Below are positions 1-8,818 of a stretch of 64,000 bases of DNA, in pieces (position 1 is the stretch's first letter; each line of letters starts with the position of its first letter). Made by a program: the position numbers and the translations under genes. The notes under the pieces were generated by a model. The model saw only the letters and a list, made by a program, of their open reading frames with translations. It ran no database searches and was not told the origin of the DNA. The stretch spans positions 186,001 through 250,000 of the forward strand of contig JAGOQB010000004.1 of the NCBI GenBank assembly GCA_017991675.1, in the 5' to 3' direction. Source of the stretch: Phenylobacterium sp. Its GTDB lineage: Bacteria; Pseudomonadota; Alphaproteobacteria; Caulobacterales; Caulobacteraceae.

Positions 1-86
1 GCAGCGACGTCTGGACGATCAAGGATTTATCGACCAACGACCGCGTCGTCGTGGGCGTGAAAAACCCCTTGGAAACGCGCAAGTGA
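1..86 (+). CDS. prmC: C-terminal end of probable PrmC (release factor glutamine methyltransferase), partial
   Basis: The window opens inside a plus-strand reading frame that ends at a TGA at 84-86. Only 27 residues remain, including KDLSTNDRVVVG. This resembles the usual PrmC/HemK C-terminus, where an aspartate-leucine motif followed by DRVV closes the Rossmann domain. PrmC methylates the GGQ glutamine of release factors RF1 and RF2. The call rests partly on context: in many alphaproteobacteria prfA and prmC lie directly before a DUF4167 gene and clpB, and both follow here. The catalytic NPPY motif is outside the window, so the identity is inferred. Confidence 0.55.
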   Translation, partial: SDVWTIKDLSTNDRVVVGVKNPLETRK

Positions 87-335
87 ATCGCTAAGTCTTT
101 ATCTCGTCTCCACCCAATTCGCCGGTGCTAGAGGCTTGGGCCGCCCTGAGAAACCAGGATGGAAAGCCGTATCGGCAGGCGCGCAGGCTTAGCGTGTCTC
201 GCGCCTCAAGGTCAGGGCGGACGACGGAGAACACTTACGTCTTCAACACGGACTTACGGGCGATACGGCCCGATCAAGGCGAGAGGATAGACCGCGCGCT
301 TCCCGGCGAGGCCGAAGCGGCGGTGGACATAAAGA

Positions 336-1331
336 ATGAGAGATTTCAAGGGTATGAAGCGCCAGCGCGGCCGCAATCGTGGCGGCGGCGGCGGCGGAAA
401 GCCTCAGCAGCAGAACGCGAACAGGGCCTTCGATTCGAACGGTCCTGACGGCGTGAAGGTGCGCGGCAACGCCCAGCACGTCTTCGAAAAGTACCAGCAG
501 CTCGCCCGCGACGCCTCGTCGTCGGGCGACCGCGTTCTGGCTGAGAACTACCTGCAGCACGCCGAGCACTACTTCCGCACCGTGCGCGCCATGCAGCCGA
601 CCAAGCCCGCCGCCGAGATCCTTGGCCGCGACAATTATTCGGGCGGCCTCGACATCGACTTCGAGGACGAGAGCGGCGCCCAGGCGGCGGCTGCAGCGGC
701 CGAAGCCGAAGCGGCCAACGGCGAGAGCGAAGCCTCAGAAGGCGGCGATGGCGAGGGTCAGCAGGCCCGCGGCGAGCGCTGGCGCGACCGTGACGATCGC
801 CAAGATCGTCAGGACCGCCAACGCGACGACCGTCCGCGCGACCGCGACGATCGCCAAAGAAACGACCGCTTCGAAGGCCGCAACCGCGACCGCAACGAGC
901 GTTTTCGTGACCGCGACGACCGTCCCCGCGACGGCCAGCGCGACGACCGCCAGCGTGACGACCGTCCGCGCGCTGAACGCGAAGACCGCCGCGACCGCGA
1001 CGATCGTCCGCGCAGCGAGCGCTTCGAAGGCCGCCGCGACCGCGAGGAACGCGGCGAGCGCCAGGACCGTCCCGAACGCGATCCGCTGGCCGTGGTCGAA
1101 CCGCAGGCCGCGCCGCTGGTCGCCGCCGAGGAAAAGAGCTCTCCGGTGCTGCGCGACGAGGATGGCGGCGAAAGCCACGCCCCGGCCTTCCTGAAGCCCC
1201 CCCGCGCACCCCGCGCCCCCAAGGCCGAGGCCCCCGCCGCCGACGGCGAGGAAAAGCCCAAGGCCCGCCGTCGCCGCGCGCCGCGCAGCTTCGAGGGCGG
1301 CGAAACCTCCAACGAGACCGAGGAGGCCTGA
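336..1331 (+). CDS. DUF4167 domain protein with long charged low-complexity tail
   Basis: 331 residues. The first ~90 form the conserved DUF4167 domain: a basic start (MRDFKGMKRQRGRNRGG), a Gly/Gln linker, then a helical segment with GNAQHVFEKYQQLARDA and HAEHYFR. From about residue 147 to 245 the chain is almost only Arg, Asp, Glu and Gln in RDRDDR-like repeats, and the tail is Ala/Pro/Lys rich, so most of the protein should be disordered and could bind nucleic acid. The function of DUF4167 is not established. ATG 336 is preferred because the MRDFKG start is typical of the family; ATG 354 is an alternative. The 249 bp before it hold no convincing gene. An intrinsic terminator follows. Confidence 0.85.
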   Translation: MRDFKGMKRQRGRNRGGGGGGKPQQQNANRAFDSNGPDGVKVRGNAQHVFEKYQQLARDASSSGDRVLAENYLQHAEHYFRTVRAMQPTKPAAEILGRDNYSGGLDIDFEDESGAQAAAAAAEAEAANGESEASEGGDGEGQQARGERWRDRDDRQDRQDRQRDDRPRDRDDRQRNDRFEGRNRDRNERFRDRDDRPRDGQRDDRQRDDRPRAEREDRRDRDDRPRSERFEGRRDREERGERQDRPERDPLAVVEPQAAPLVAAEEKSSPVLRDEDGGESHAPAFLKPPRAPRAPKAEAPAADGEEKPKARRRRAPRSFEGGETSNETEEA

Positions 1332-1360
1332 GGCCTGAAAGCCTGGGCTCTGAAACGATC

Positions 1361-1390
1361 AACCCCTCCCTTCCGGGAGGGGTTTTTCTT
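1361..1390 (+). terminator. Intrinsic terminator of the DUF4167 gene
   Basis: AACCCCTCCC (1361-1370), a TTCC loop, then GGGAGGGGTT, giving a 10-bp perfect stem followed by TTTCTT. The T-run is on the plus strand only, so it serves DUF4167 rather than the convergent receptor gene. Confidence 0.9.
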
Positions 1391-1398
1391 TGGCCGAT

Positions 1399-3423
1399 CT
1401 AGAACTTGTAGCCGACCCCGAGGCGGAAGCTGCGCCCGGGCAGCGGCGCCAGGTCCTTCAGGAACGAGGCGTGCTCGCGCGCCTCGGCGTCGTTGAGGTT
1501 CCGCCCTTCCAGGAACAGCCGCAGCTTGCGGTCGGCGAACGGCGTGGCCGACAGATAGGCGTTGATCGTCTGGTAGCTGTCGGTCGGCAGCTCGAAATCG
1601 GCCACGCGATCCTGCTCGCCCACATGACGCAGCTCCAGCTTGCCGGTCCACCAGTCGCCGTCGAACACCGCCCGGCCGGTCACCGACCACGGCGGGATGC
1701 GGGCCGGCGGACCAAGGTCGGTGTCGCCGTGGACATAGTCGGCCGCGCCCTGCAGCGAGAAGCTGCGCGCGCCGTCCTGCCACAGCCGGTACGAGGCCTC
1801 GGCCTCGGCGCCGTAAAACGTCGCGTCGGTCTGCAGGTAGTCGAAGACCGCAAAGCCGCTCTCCGGGTCGACCTGGCCGTTCGGGCGCAGGTCGATGAAG
1901 CCGTCGTACTTCACGGCGAAGGCGTGCAGGTCGATCTCCCAAGGGCCCTCGCCGTAGTGCACCGTGGCGTCGAGCGAGTAGGAGACCTCCGAATCCAGGT
2001 CGGGATCGCCGACCTCGAAGCCGCGGGTCGCCGCATGGGCGCCGTTGGCGAACAGCTCCGCCTCGGTCGGCGCCCGCGCCGCGCGCGAGGCCGACAGCCC
2101 CAGGAACCAGCCCTCTGCCGGGCGCAGGAAGCCGCCGATGCTGGCCGAGACGTTGGTGAAGTCGCGCGAGGCCGCGTCGGTCTCCAACTCACGGCGATCA
2201 AGCCGCAGCCCGCCCTCGACGCCCCAGGTGTCGTTGTCCAGCCGCTGCAGGGTGAAGAGGCCAAGCTCGCGGGTTTCGGTCGAGGGCACATAGGCCTCCT
2301 CGCCGACCGCATCCAGCGTCCGCGACAGCGCCTGCAGCCCGACCGCGCCCTGCCAGCCGCCGCGCGCCTTCTGCACCAGCTCGGCCCGCGCCTCCCAGCC
2401 CTCGGACAGGAACTGAGTGCCGATATGGCCGCCCTCCAGCTCGGCGTGCTCGTAGTCGGCATAGCCGGCCGAGACCTTGAGCTGATCGAACAGCCCGAGG
2501 TCGAGGTTCAAGCCGCCGCGCAGGTCGTAGCGCGTCTGCTTCAGGTCGATCTGGACGCCGCCCTCCTCGTCCTCGTGGTCGTGGTCATGATCTTCCTCGG
2601 CCTCGTGCGCGTGGCCGGGAACGCCATAGGTCGTGTCGGTGCGCTTGACCGCGACGCCCAGGAAGCCCTTGTCGCCGACATAGGAGACGCCGCCGCCATA
2701 GGCCTCCAGCCTGACCGCGGTGTTGGCGACGGTCGAAGGCTCTTTGCCCAGGTACTCCTCGCCCTCGGCGGCCATGAACCGGCGCGATTCCGCCGGCGAG
2801 GGAATGTCGTAGTCCGAGCTTTCACGGTGCAGGCCGTCCAGGCTGAACACCCAGCCGCCGACGCCGGCCTTGACCGAGGCCGACACCGCCGAGCCCTCGT
2901 CGACGCTCGTGCCCGAGGCCAGCAGGCGGCCATGGACGCCCTCGACCTTGGTGCTGGAAATGCGCTCGTCGATGATGTTGACGATGCCGCCGATCGCCGA
3001 GCCGCCATAGGCCAGGGCCGAGGGGCCTCGCAGCACCTCGATCCGCTCGGCCTCCTGCGGGTCGTTGGCCACCTGGTGGTCAGGCGACAGCGCCGAGGCG
3101 TCGATCATCCCGACGCCGTTGCTCAGAACCAGCACCCGCGGCCCGGCCAGGCCCCGGATCACCGGCCGACTCGCGCCGGGTCCGAAGAAAGTCGAGCGTA
3201 CGCCGGGCAGGCCCGACAGCACGTCGCCGAGGCCCGCGGAGGGCGCGGCGTCCAGGTCGTCGCGCTTCATCACCTCGACGCTGGTCGTCACCGAGTCCAT
3301 CGAGACGACATAGGGCGCAGCGGTCACCACCAGCTCCGAGACCTCCTTGGCCGCCTCGGCATGGGCCGATCCCGCAAACAGCGCAGCGGCGCCGGCGGCG
3401 GCGAGCAGGTAGGTCTTGGTCAT
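1399..3423 (-). CDS. TonB-dependent outer-membrane receptor, probably for zinc (ZnuD-like)
   Basis: 674 residues from the ATG at 3423, which has a GAGG about 10 bases upstream; an upstream in-frame start would cross the operator. Residues 1-22 are a signal peptide ending AHA. A TonB-box-like ELVVTAAP follows, then a plug domain with the RIEVLRGPSALAYGG segment and a 22-strand barrel ending in a terminal Phe. Around residues 270-289 an extracellular loop is packed with His, Asp and Glu (HDHDHEDEE, about 2555-2610 on the map). Such loops are typical of zinc receptors of the ZnuD type. The gene diverges from a Zur-like regulator across two palindromic operators, so zinc-repressed import is the likely role. 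Nickel or cobalt transport is possible. The substrate is inferred. Confidence 0.85.
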   Translation of the reverse strand: MTKTYLLAAAGAAALFAGSAHAEAAKEVSELVVTAAPYVVSMDSVTTSVEVMKRDDLDAAPSAGLGDVLSGLPGVRSTFFGPGASRPVIRGLAGPRVLVLSNGVGMIDASALSPDHQVANDPQEAERIEVLRGPSALAYGGSAIGGIVNIIDERISSTKVEGVHGRLLASGTSVDEGSAVSASVKAGVGGWVFSLDGLHRESSDYDIPSPAESRRFMAAEGEEYLGKEPSTVANTAVRLEAYGGGVSYVGDKGFLGVAVKRTDTTYGVPGHAHEAEEDHDHDHEDEEGGVQIDLKQTRYDLRGGLNLDLGLFDQLKVSAGYADYEHAELEGGHIGTQFLSEGWEARAELVQKARGGWQGAVGLQALSRTLDAVGEEAYVPSTETRELGLFTLQRLDNDTWGVEGGLRLDRRELETDAASRDFTNVSASIGGFLRPAEGWFLGLSASRAARAPTEAELFANGAHAATRGFEVGDPDLDSEVSYSLDATVHYGEGPWEIDLHAFAVKYDGFIDLRPNGQVDPESGFAVFDYLQTDATFYGAEAEASYRLWQDGARSFSLQGAADYVHGDTDLGPPARIPPWSVTGRAVFDGDWWTGKLELRHVGEQDRVADFELPTDSYQTINAYLSATPFADRKLRLFLEGRNLNDAEAREHASFLKDLAPLPGRSFRLGVGYKF

Positions 3424-3471
3424 ATGACGCCTCGGCGAACTCACGGCCGCGGACTTGAAACGGGCGCGCCG

Positions 3472-3506
3472 TGTTACGAAATAACATCGACCGTTATGAG
3501 ATAACA
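3472..3506. promoter_or_regulatory. Two tandem Zur/Fur-type operators
   Basis: Two 15-bp dyads lie between the receptor and the regulator: TGTTACGAAATAACA (3472-3486) and CGTTATGAGATAACA (3492-3506). The second contains the perfect palindrome GTTAT-GAG-ATAAC. Their centres are 20 bp apart, close to two helical turns, which suits side-by-side dimers. The form GTTAT-N3-ATAAC fits alphaproteobacterial Zur boxes as I know them. The pair could control both divergent genes. Confidence 0.75.
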
Positions 3507-3565
3507 TAACCAGCCGTCAAGCGGCTTCGCTTGCGGACAAGCCGGGAGGCGGGTAGCCAGGGCGT

Positions 3566-4048
3566 ATGGGAAGCGAGTGTCATCACGCGGACGGCGCGCA
3601 TCCGGGCCTCAAGGGACATGCCCTGACCCACGCGCTCGGTGCGGCCGAGACCCGCTGCGTGGCGACGCAGGAGCGCCTGACCGCGCCGCGGCGCCGGGTG
3701 CTGGAGCTGCTGCTCGAGGCCGACGGCCCGCAGAAGGCCTACGACCTGATCGCCGCCTTCGGCGAACACGGCGAACCGGCCAAGCCGCCAACCGTCTACC
3801 GGGCGCTGGAGTTTCTCGAACGGCTGGGCTTCGCCCACCGGATCGAGAGCCTGAACGCCTACGTGCCCTGCCGCATCGACGGCGGCGAACACCGCGCCGC
3901 CTTCCTGATCTGCGACTGCTGCGGCGCGGCCCAGGAGTTCGAACCCGACTTCACCGCCCAGCTCGCCGCCGCCGAGGCGGCGGGCTACCAGGTCGCGACC
4001 ATCACCCTGGAAGCCCGCGGCCGCTGCGCGGCCTGCCGTGGCGGCTAG
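3566..4048 (+). CDS. zur: Fur-family zinc uptake regulator (Zur-like)
   Basis: 160 residues. After a His-containing N-terminus, residues ~38-100 form the Fur winged helix with the family signature PTVYRALEFLERLGFAHR. The C-terminal half has CDCC (C116/C119) and CAAC (C154/C157), the structural zinc pairs of Fur proteins, and GGEHRAAF for the regulatory metal site. The short Cys/His-rich start and the weakly conserved Fur iron-site residues favour Zur over Fur or PerR. A GGGAGG lies 16 bases before ATG 3566, rather far. The gene is divergent from a receptor with a His-rich loop, with operators between, so zinc-loaded protein probably represses the receptor and perhaps itself. Its TAG stop overlaps the repeat that follows. 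Confidence 0.82.
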   Translation: MGSECHHADGAHPGLKGHALTHALGAAETRCVATQERLTAPRRRVLELLLEADGPQKAYDLIAAFGEHGEPAKPPTVYRALEFLERLGFAHRIESLNAYVPCRIDGGEHRAAFLICDCCGAAQEFEPDFTAQLAAAEAAGYQVATITLEARGRCAACRGG

Positions 4049-4109
4049 AGCATTTTCCGCCGAAGTGGATACCGGTTCGGCGAAGAAAATGCTCCAAATT
4101 CAAAGAGTC
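4046..4109. repeat. Palindromic intergenic repeat starting at the zur stop codon (copy 1)
   Basis: A long hairpin: GAGCATTTTC + CGCCGAA (4048-4064) pairs with TTCGGCG (4076-4082) and, after an AA bulge, GAAAATGCTC (4085-4094). The tail GCTCCAAATTCAA (4091-4103) recurs at 5271-5283. The left end CTAGAGC supplies the TAG stop of zur. No T-run makes it a standard terminator, though it could protect the 3' end. Elements of this kind are common in Caulobacter and rhizobial genomes. Confidence 0.8.
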
Positions 4110-4594
4110 TAAGGCCGCAGGCGCGCCATCGCGATGGCGTCGACATGCTCCCCATCGCGCCAGGCGTATGACCTGAACACTCCCTCGCGTTCGAAACCGA
4201 ACCGCTCATAGAGCGCGATGGCGCGGACATTGTCTGCCCACACGGAAAGCTCCAACCGCTGGACGTTCAGCCAGCGGTCGGCCTGCTCGACGATCGCGGC
4301 CATCAGCGCCGTGCCGGCGCCGCGGCCGGCATAAGCGTCGTGCACCGCCATGCCCAGCGTCGCCGAGTGACCGCGCCGGCCCTCACCCCGCACCAGGCCG
4401 AGCGTGCCGATCACCTTGCCCTCGATCACCGCCACCAGATGGGTGTCGGGCCGTCCCTCGTACTTACGGCGGCGCTCGGCGACGCTGGTGAACGGGAACT
4501 GCATGGTCCCCCACACCGCACGCGGCTGGTTCAGAACCTCGGTCAGGTCGGGCACGTCCTCCGGCTCGGAGGCGCGGATCAGGATGTCGCTCAT
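4109..4594 (-). CDS. GNAT N-acetyltransferase, YhhY-like
   Basis: 161 residues, one GNAT domain. The start (ILIRASEPEDVPDLTEVLNQP) and GTMQFPF resemble E. coli YhhY, an L-amino acid N-acyltransferase. The acetyl-CoA binding motif A is visible as GMAVHDAYAGRGAGTALM, followed by LELSVWADNVRAIALYERFGF (motif B) and a C-terminal DAIAMARL strand. Predicted cytoplasmic enzyme moving an acetyl group to the amine of an amino acid or small metabolite; the substrate cannot be read from sequence. A minus-strand terminator lies just upstream (4627-4655), so the gene should have its own promoter close to its start. Confidence 0.85.
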   Translation of the reverse strand: MSDILIRASEPEDVPDLTEVLNQPRAVWGTMQFPFTSVAERRRKYEGRPDTHLVAVIEGKVIGTLGLVRGEGRRGHSATLGMAVHDAYAGRGAGTALMAAIVEQADRWLNVQRLELSVWADNVRAIALYERFGFEREGVFRSYAWRDGEHVDAIAMARLRP

Positions 4595-4626
4595 GGCTCT
4601 TTCTCTCGGTTTCGAGGCGGGGCCAT

Positions 4627-4655
4627 GAAAAAAGCCCCGTCCTTGCGGCGGGGCT
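4627..4655 (-). terminator. Intrinsic terminator upstream of the acetyltransferase gene
   Basis: Read on the minus strand: AGCCCCG, a 9-nt loop, CGGGGCT, then TTTTTTC. It is a good rho-independent terminator but has no recognised minus-strand gene in front of it; only the short candidate transcript at 4627-4760 would end here. It could also be a leader attenuator of the acetyltransferase gene 32 bases downstream. Confidence 0.75.
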
Positions 4656-4760
4656 GGTGGGGCGAATTGCGGCTAAACCGTCCTAGCGCACGACATCCCT
4701 CACCGATCCCGCTTGGGCGGTTCGGCAGGTCACGTGCATAAGGGTCGCGAAAGCGGTCAT
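4627..4760 (-). ncRNA. Candidate short transcript (small RNA or 25-aa leader ORF)
   Basis: The terminator at 4627-4655 must end some minus-strand RNA. Upstream of it is a 25-codon frame, ATG at 4760 to TAG at 4683-4685, beginning MTAFATLMHV. It stops about 28 bases before the hairpin. It matches no family I know and has no clear Shine-Dalgarno. A GGCTAAGCT just upstream is a weak -10-like match. A small RNA of about 130 nt or a leader peptide before the acetyltransferase gene are both possible. Confidence 0.25.
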
Positions 4761-4800
4761 GCGACCAGCTTAGCCGACAACAGCGATATCTGGAAACCCG

Positions 4801-5226
4801 GTGATCGAAGTCACCCCTGCCATCAGCATTTCCGACGACGAGATCACCGAGCGGTTCATCCGCGCGGCCGGTCCCGGCGGCCAGAACGTCAACAAGGTCT
4901 CCACGGCCGTGGAGCTGCGCTTCGACGTCCGCCGCTCGCCCTCGCTGCCCAACGACGTCGCCGTGCGGCTGATGCGGCTGGCCGGGCGCAAGCTGACCCA
5001 GGACGGCGTTCTGGTCCTGACTGCGATGAGCTTCCGCACCCAGGAGCGCAACCGCGCCGACGCGCTGGAGCGCCTGCTGGAGCTGATCCGCGAGGCCGCC
5101 AAGCCCCCGCCCCCGCCGCGCAAGAAGACCAAGCCGACCAAGGCCTCCCAGAAGCGCCGGGTGGAGGCCAAGGTCCGCCGCGGCGGCGTGAAGTCCATGC
5201 GCGGCAAGGTCCGAGGCGACGACTAG
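4801..5226 (+). CDS. arfB: Alternative ribosome-rescue factor ArfB (peptidyl-tRNA hydrolase, YaeJ)
   Basis: 141 residues from a GTG start. The release-factor domain carries the catalytic GGQ at residues 26-28 inside RAAGPGGQNVNKVST. The C-terminal 40 residues are Lys/Arg/Pro rich (RKKTKPTKASQKRR...), the tail that in ArfB enters the empty mRNA channel of stalled ribosomes. There is no RF1/RF2 codon-recognition domain, and the short length fits ArfB. It frees ribosomes stuck on non-stop mRNAs by hydrolysing peptidyl-tRNA. Its TAG stop, like that of zur, lies in a CTAGAGC repeat end. Confidence 0.93.
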   Translation: MIEVTPAISISDDEITERFIRAAGPGGQNVNKVSTAVELRFDVRRSPSLPNDVAVRLMRLAGRKLTQDGVLVLTAMSFRTQERNRADALERLLELIREAAKPPPPPRKKTKPTKASQKRRVEAKVRRGGVKSMRGKVRGDD

Positions 5227-5289
5227 AGCCTTATCCACTCACGTTGGATCATCGTGAGTGGATATGACGGGCTCCAAATTCAAGGAATC
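5224..5289. repeat. Palindromic intergenic repeat starting at the arfB stop codon (copy 2)
   Basis: Perfect 12-bp arms TATCCACTCACG (5232-5243) and CGTGAGTGGATA (5253-5264), enclosed by GAGCC (5226-5230) and GGCTC (5270-5274). It shares the CTAGAGC left end and the GCTCCAAATTCAA tail with the element at 4046-4109, but the stem sequence differs, so pairing is kept while sequence is not. Confidence 0.8.
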
Positions 5290-5390
5290 GACCCTGCTCA
5301 TCCGGGTTGGTTTGATTCAAGCCGACGCGGACAGGGTCTAGGGGTAAACCCTTGGCGGTGGGGCTTTGCGGTGCGTAAGGTGCGCGCGCC

Positions 5391-5927
5391 ATGTCACGCA
5401 TTCGTCTGCTCTCCGCCTCCGCCGCCCTTCTGTTCGTCGCCGCCTGCGCGCCGACCCTGGGCCCGCCCCCGCCTCCGCCGCCCGGCGGCGGCCCGGCCAC
5501 GGCCGGCGTCTTCCGCGCCGAGGACTTCTCGTGGTCGGCCGTGCCCGGCTCGGGCCGCGTCGACGGCCGCCTGACCTACAAGGCCGGCCAGACCCGCTAT
5601 TCCTGCACCGGCGCCGGCGTGGTGCTGACGCCCGAGACGCCCTGGACGCGTCGGCGGATGAGCATCCTATACACCTCCGCCGACCGCGCCGCCCTGCCGG
5701 CCGACGAGGTCCGCGCCCGCACGCCCTCGGCGCCCAGCGGCGACTACTCGGCCTTCGTCAAGCGCGCGGTCTGCGACGCCAACAGCGCGTTCAGCTTCTC
5801 AGGCCTCGCCAACGGCGCCTGGTACGTGATCACCGTCGCCAAGCCGGTCAGCGGCTCTGGCCCCGACATCGCGGTCATGCGCCGCGTCGAGGTCCGCGGC
5901 GGTCGCGCCGTGAAGGTCGAACTCTAG
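5391..5927 (+). CDS. Putative lipoprotein of unknown function
   Basis: 178 residues. A lipoprotein signal peptide ends in FVAAC with the lipidated Cys at 19, followed by a Pro/Gly-rich tether (PPPPPPPGGG). The mature part (about 45-178) has two Cys (about residues 73 and 124), GAWYVITVAKPVSGSG and a final VRGGRAVKVEL, looking like a small beta-sandwich exposed in the periplasm. I recognise no catalytic motif and cannot name a family. The start at 5391 is the ATG directly before the basic signal-peptide head (MSRIRLL). Confidence 0.75.
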   Translation: MSRIRLLSASAALLFVAACAPTLGPPPPPPPGGGPATAGVFRAEDFSWSAVPGSGRVDGRLTYKAGQTRYSCTGAGVVLTPETPWTRRRMSILYTSADRAALPADEVRARTPSAPSGDYSAFVKRAVCDANSAFSFSGLANGAWYVITVAKPVSGSGPDIAVMRRVEVRGGRAVKVEL

Positions 5928-5947
5928 AAACGGCCGTCACACGCAAG

Positions 5948-6080
5948 TGTCATCCCGGAAAGCGCAAAGCGCTTGTCCGGGATCCATTCGCGCCGCGACA
6001 GCAGGACCGGGCGCAGCCGATCCGCTCGGCCAACTTGAGTGTTCATGGATCCCGGTCTTGCTTCGCAAACCGGGATGACA
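5948..6080. repeat. REPIN-like element (family A, copy 1)
   Basis: Bounded by TGTCATCCCGG (5948-5958) and its inverse CCGGGATGACA ending at 6080. The left half is a hairpin around AAGCGCAAAGCGCTT, the right half a hairpin around TCTTGCTTCGCAAA. The same bounded, two-hairpin architecture occurs at 16520, 43039 and 46443. Confidence 0.85.
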
Positions 6081-6087
6081 TTCTCAG

Positions 6088-6120
6088 ATAAAAGCGCCCC
6101 GGAGATCGCTCTCCGGGGCG
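6088..6120 (-). terminator. Intrinsic terminator of clpB
   Basis: An 11-bp stem, CGCCCCGGAGA (6095-6105) with TCTCCGGGGCG (6110-6120), around a 4-nt loop. On the minus strand it is followed by CTTTTATC. It lies just after the clpB stop. Confidence 0.85.
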
Positions 6121-6127
6121 TTTGTCG

Positions 6128-8710
<2,583 letters not shown>

Positions 8711-8779
8711 GCGTTCCCCTCGATAGGCGGATGGACGCGACCGCCTTCATCAAGCACGGCCGCGCCTCGACGGGATGTA

Positions 8780-8799
8780 GTGTGGCGATTTCGCCACAC
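8780..8799. promoter_or_regulatory. Palindrome upstream of clpB
   Basis: GTGTGGCGA-TT-TCGCCACAC: 9-bp perfect arms around 2 nt, about 70-90 bp before the clpB start and 20 bp after the S9 peptidase stop. Neither strand has a T-run, so it is not a typical terminator. It could be an operator or a 3'-end stem of the upstream gene. It does not match CIRCE. Confidence 0.4.
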
Positions 8800-8818
8800 A
8801 ACAGGGACCGCCCCGAAA

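Noticed and set aside
774-1075. Tandem DNA repeats in the DUF4167 gene as a CRISPR array
   Set aside because: The repeats are imperfect, code in frame, and have no regular spacers.
1390-3504. A plus-strand frame of about 700 codons opposite the zinc receptor
   Set aside because: It is the antisense shadow of a gene with full receptor motifs and signal peptide; its own translation has no domain and an Arg/Val/Ala-rich composition typical of GC-rich antisense frames.
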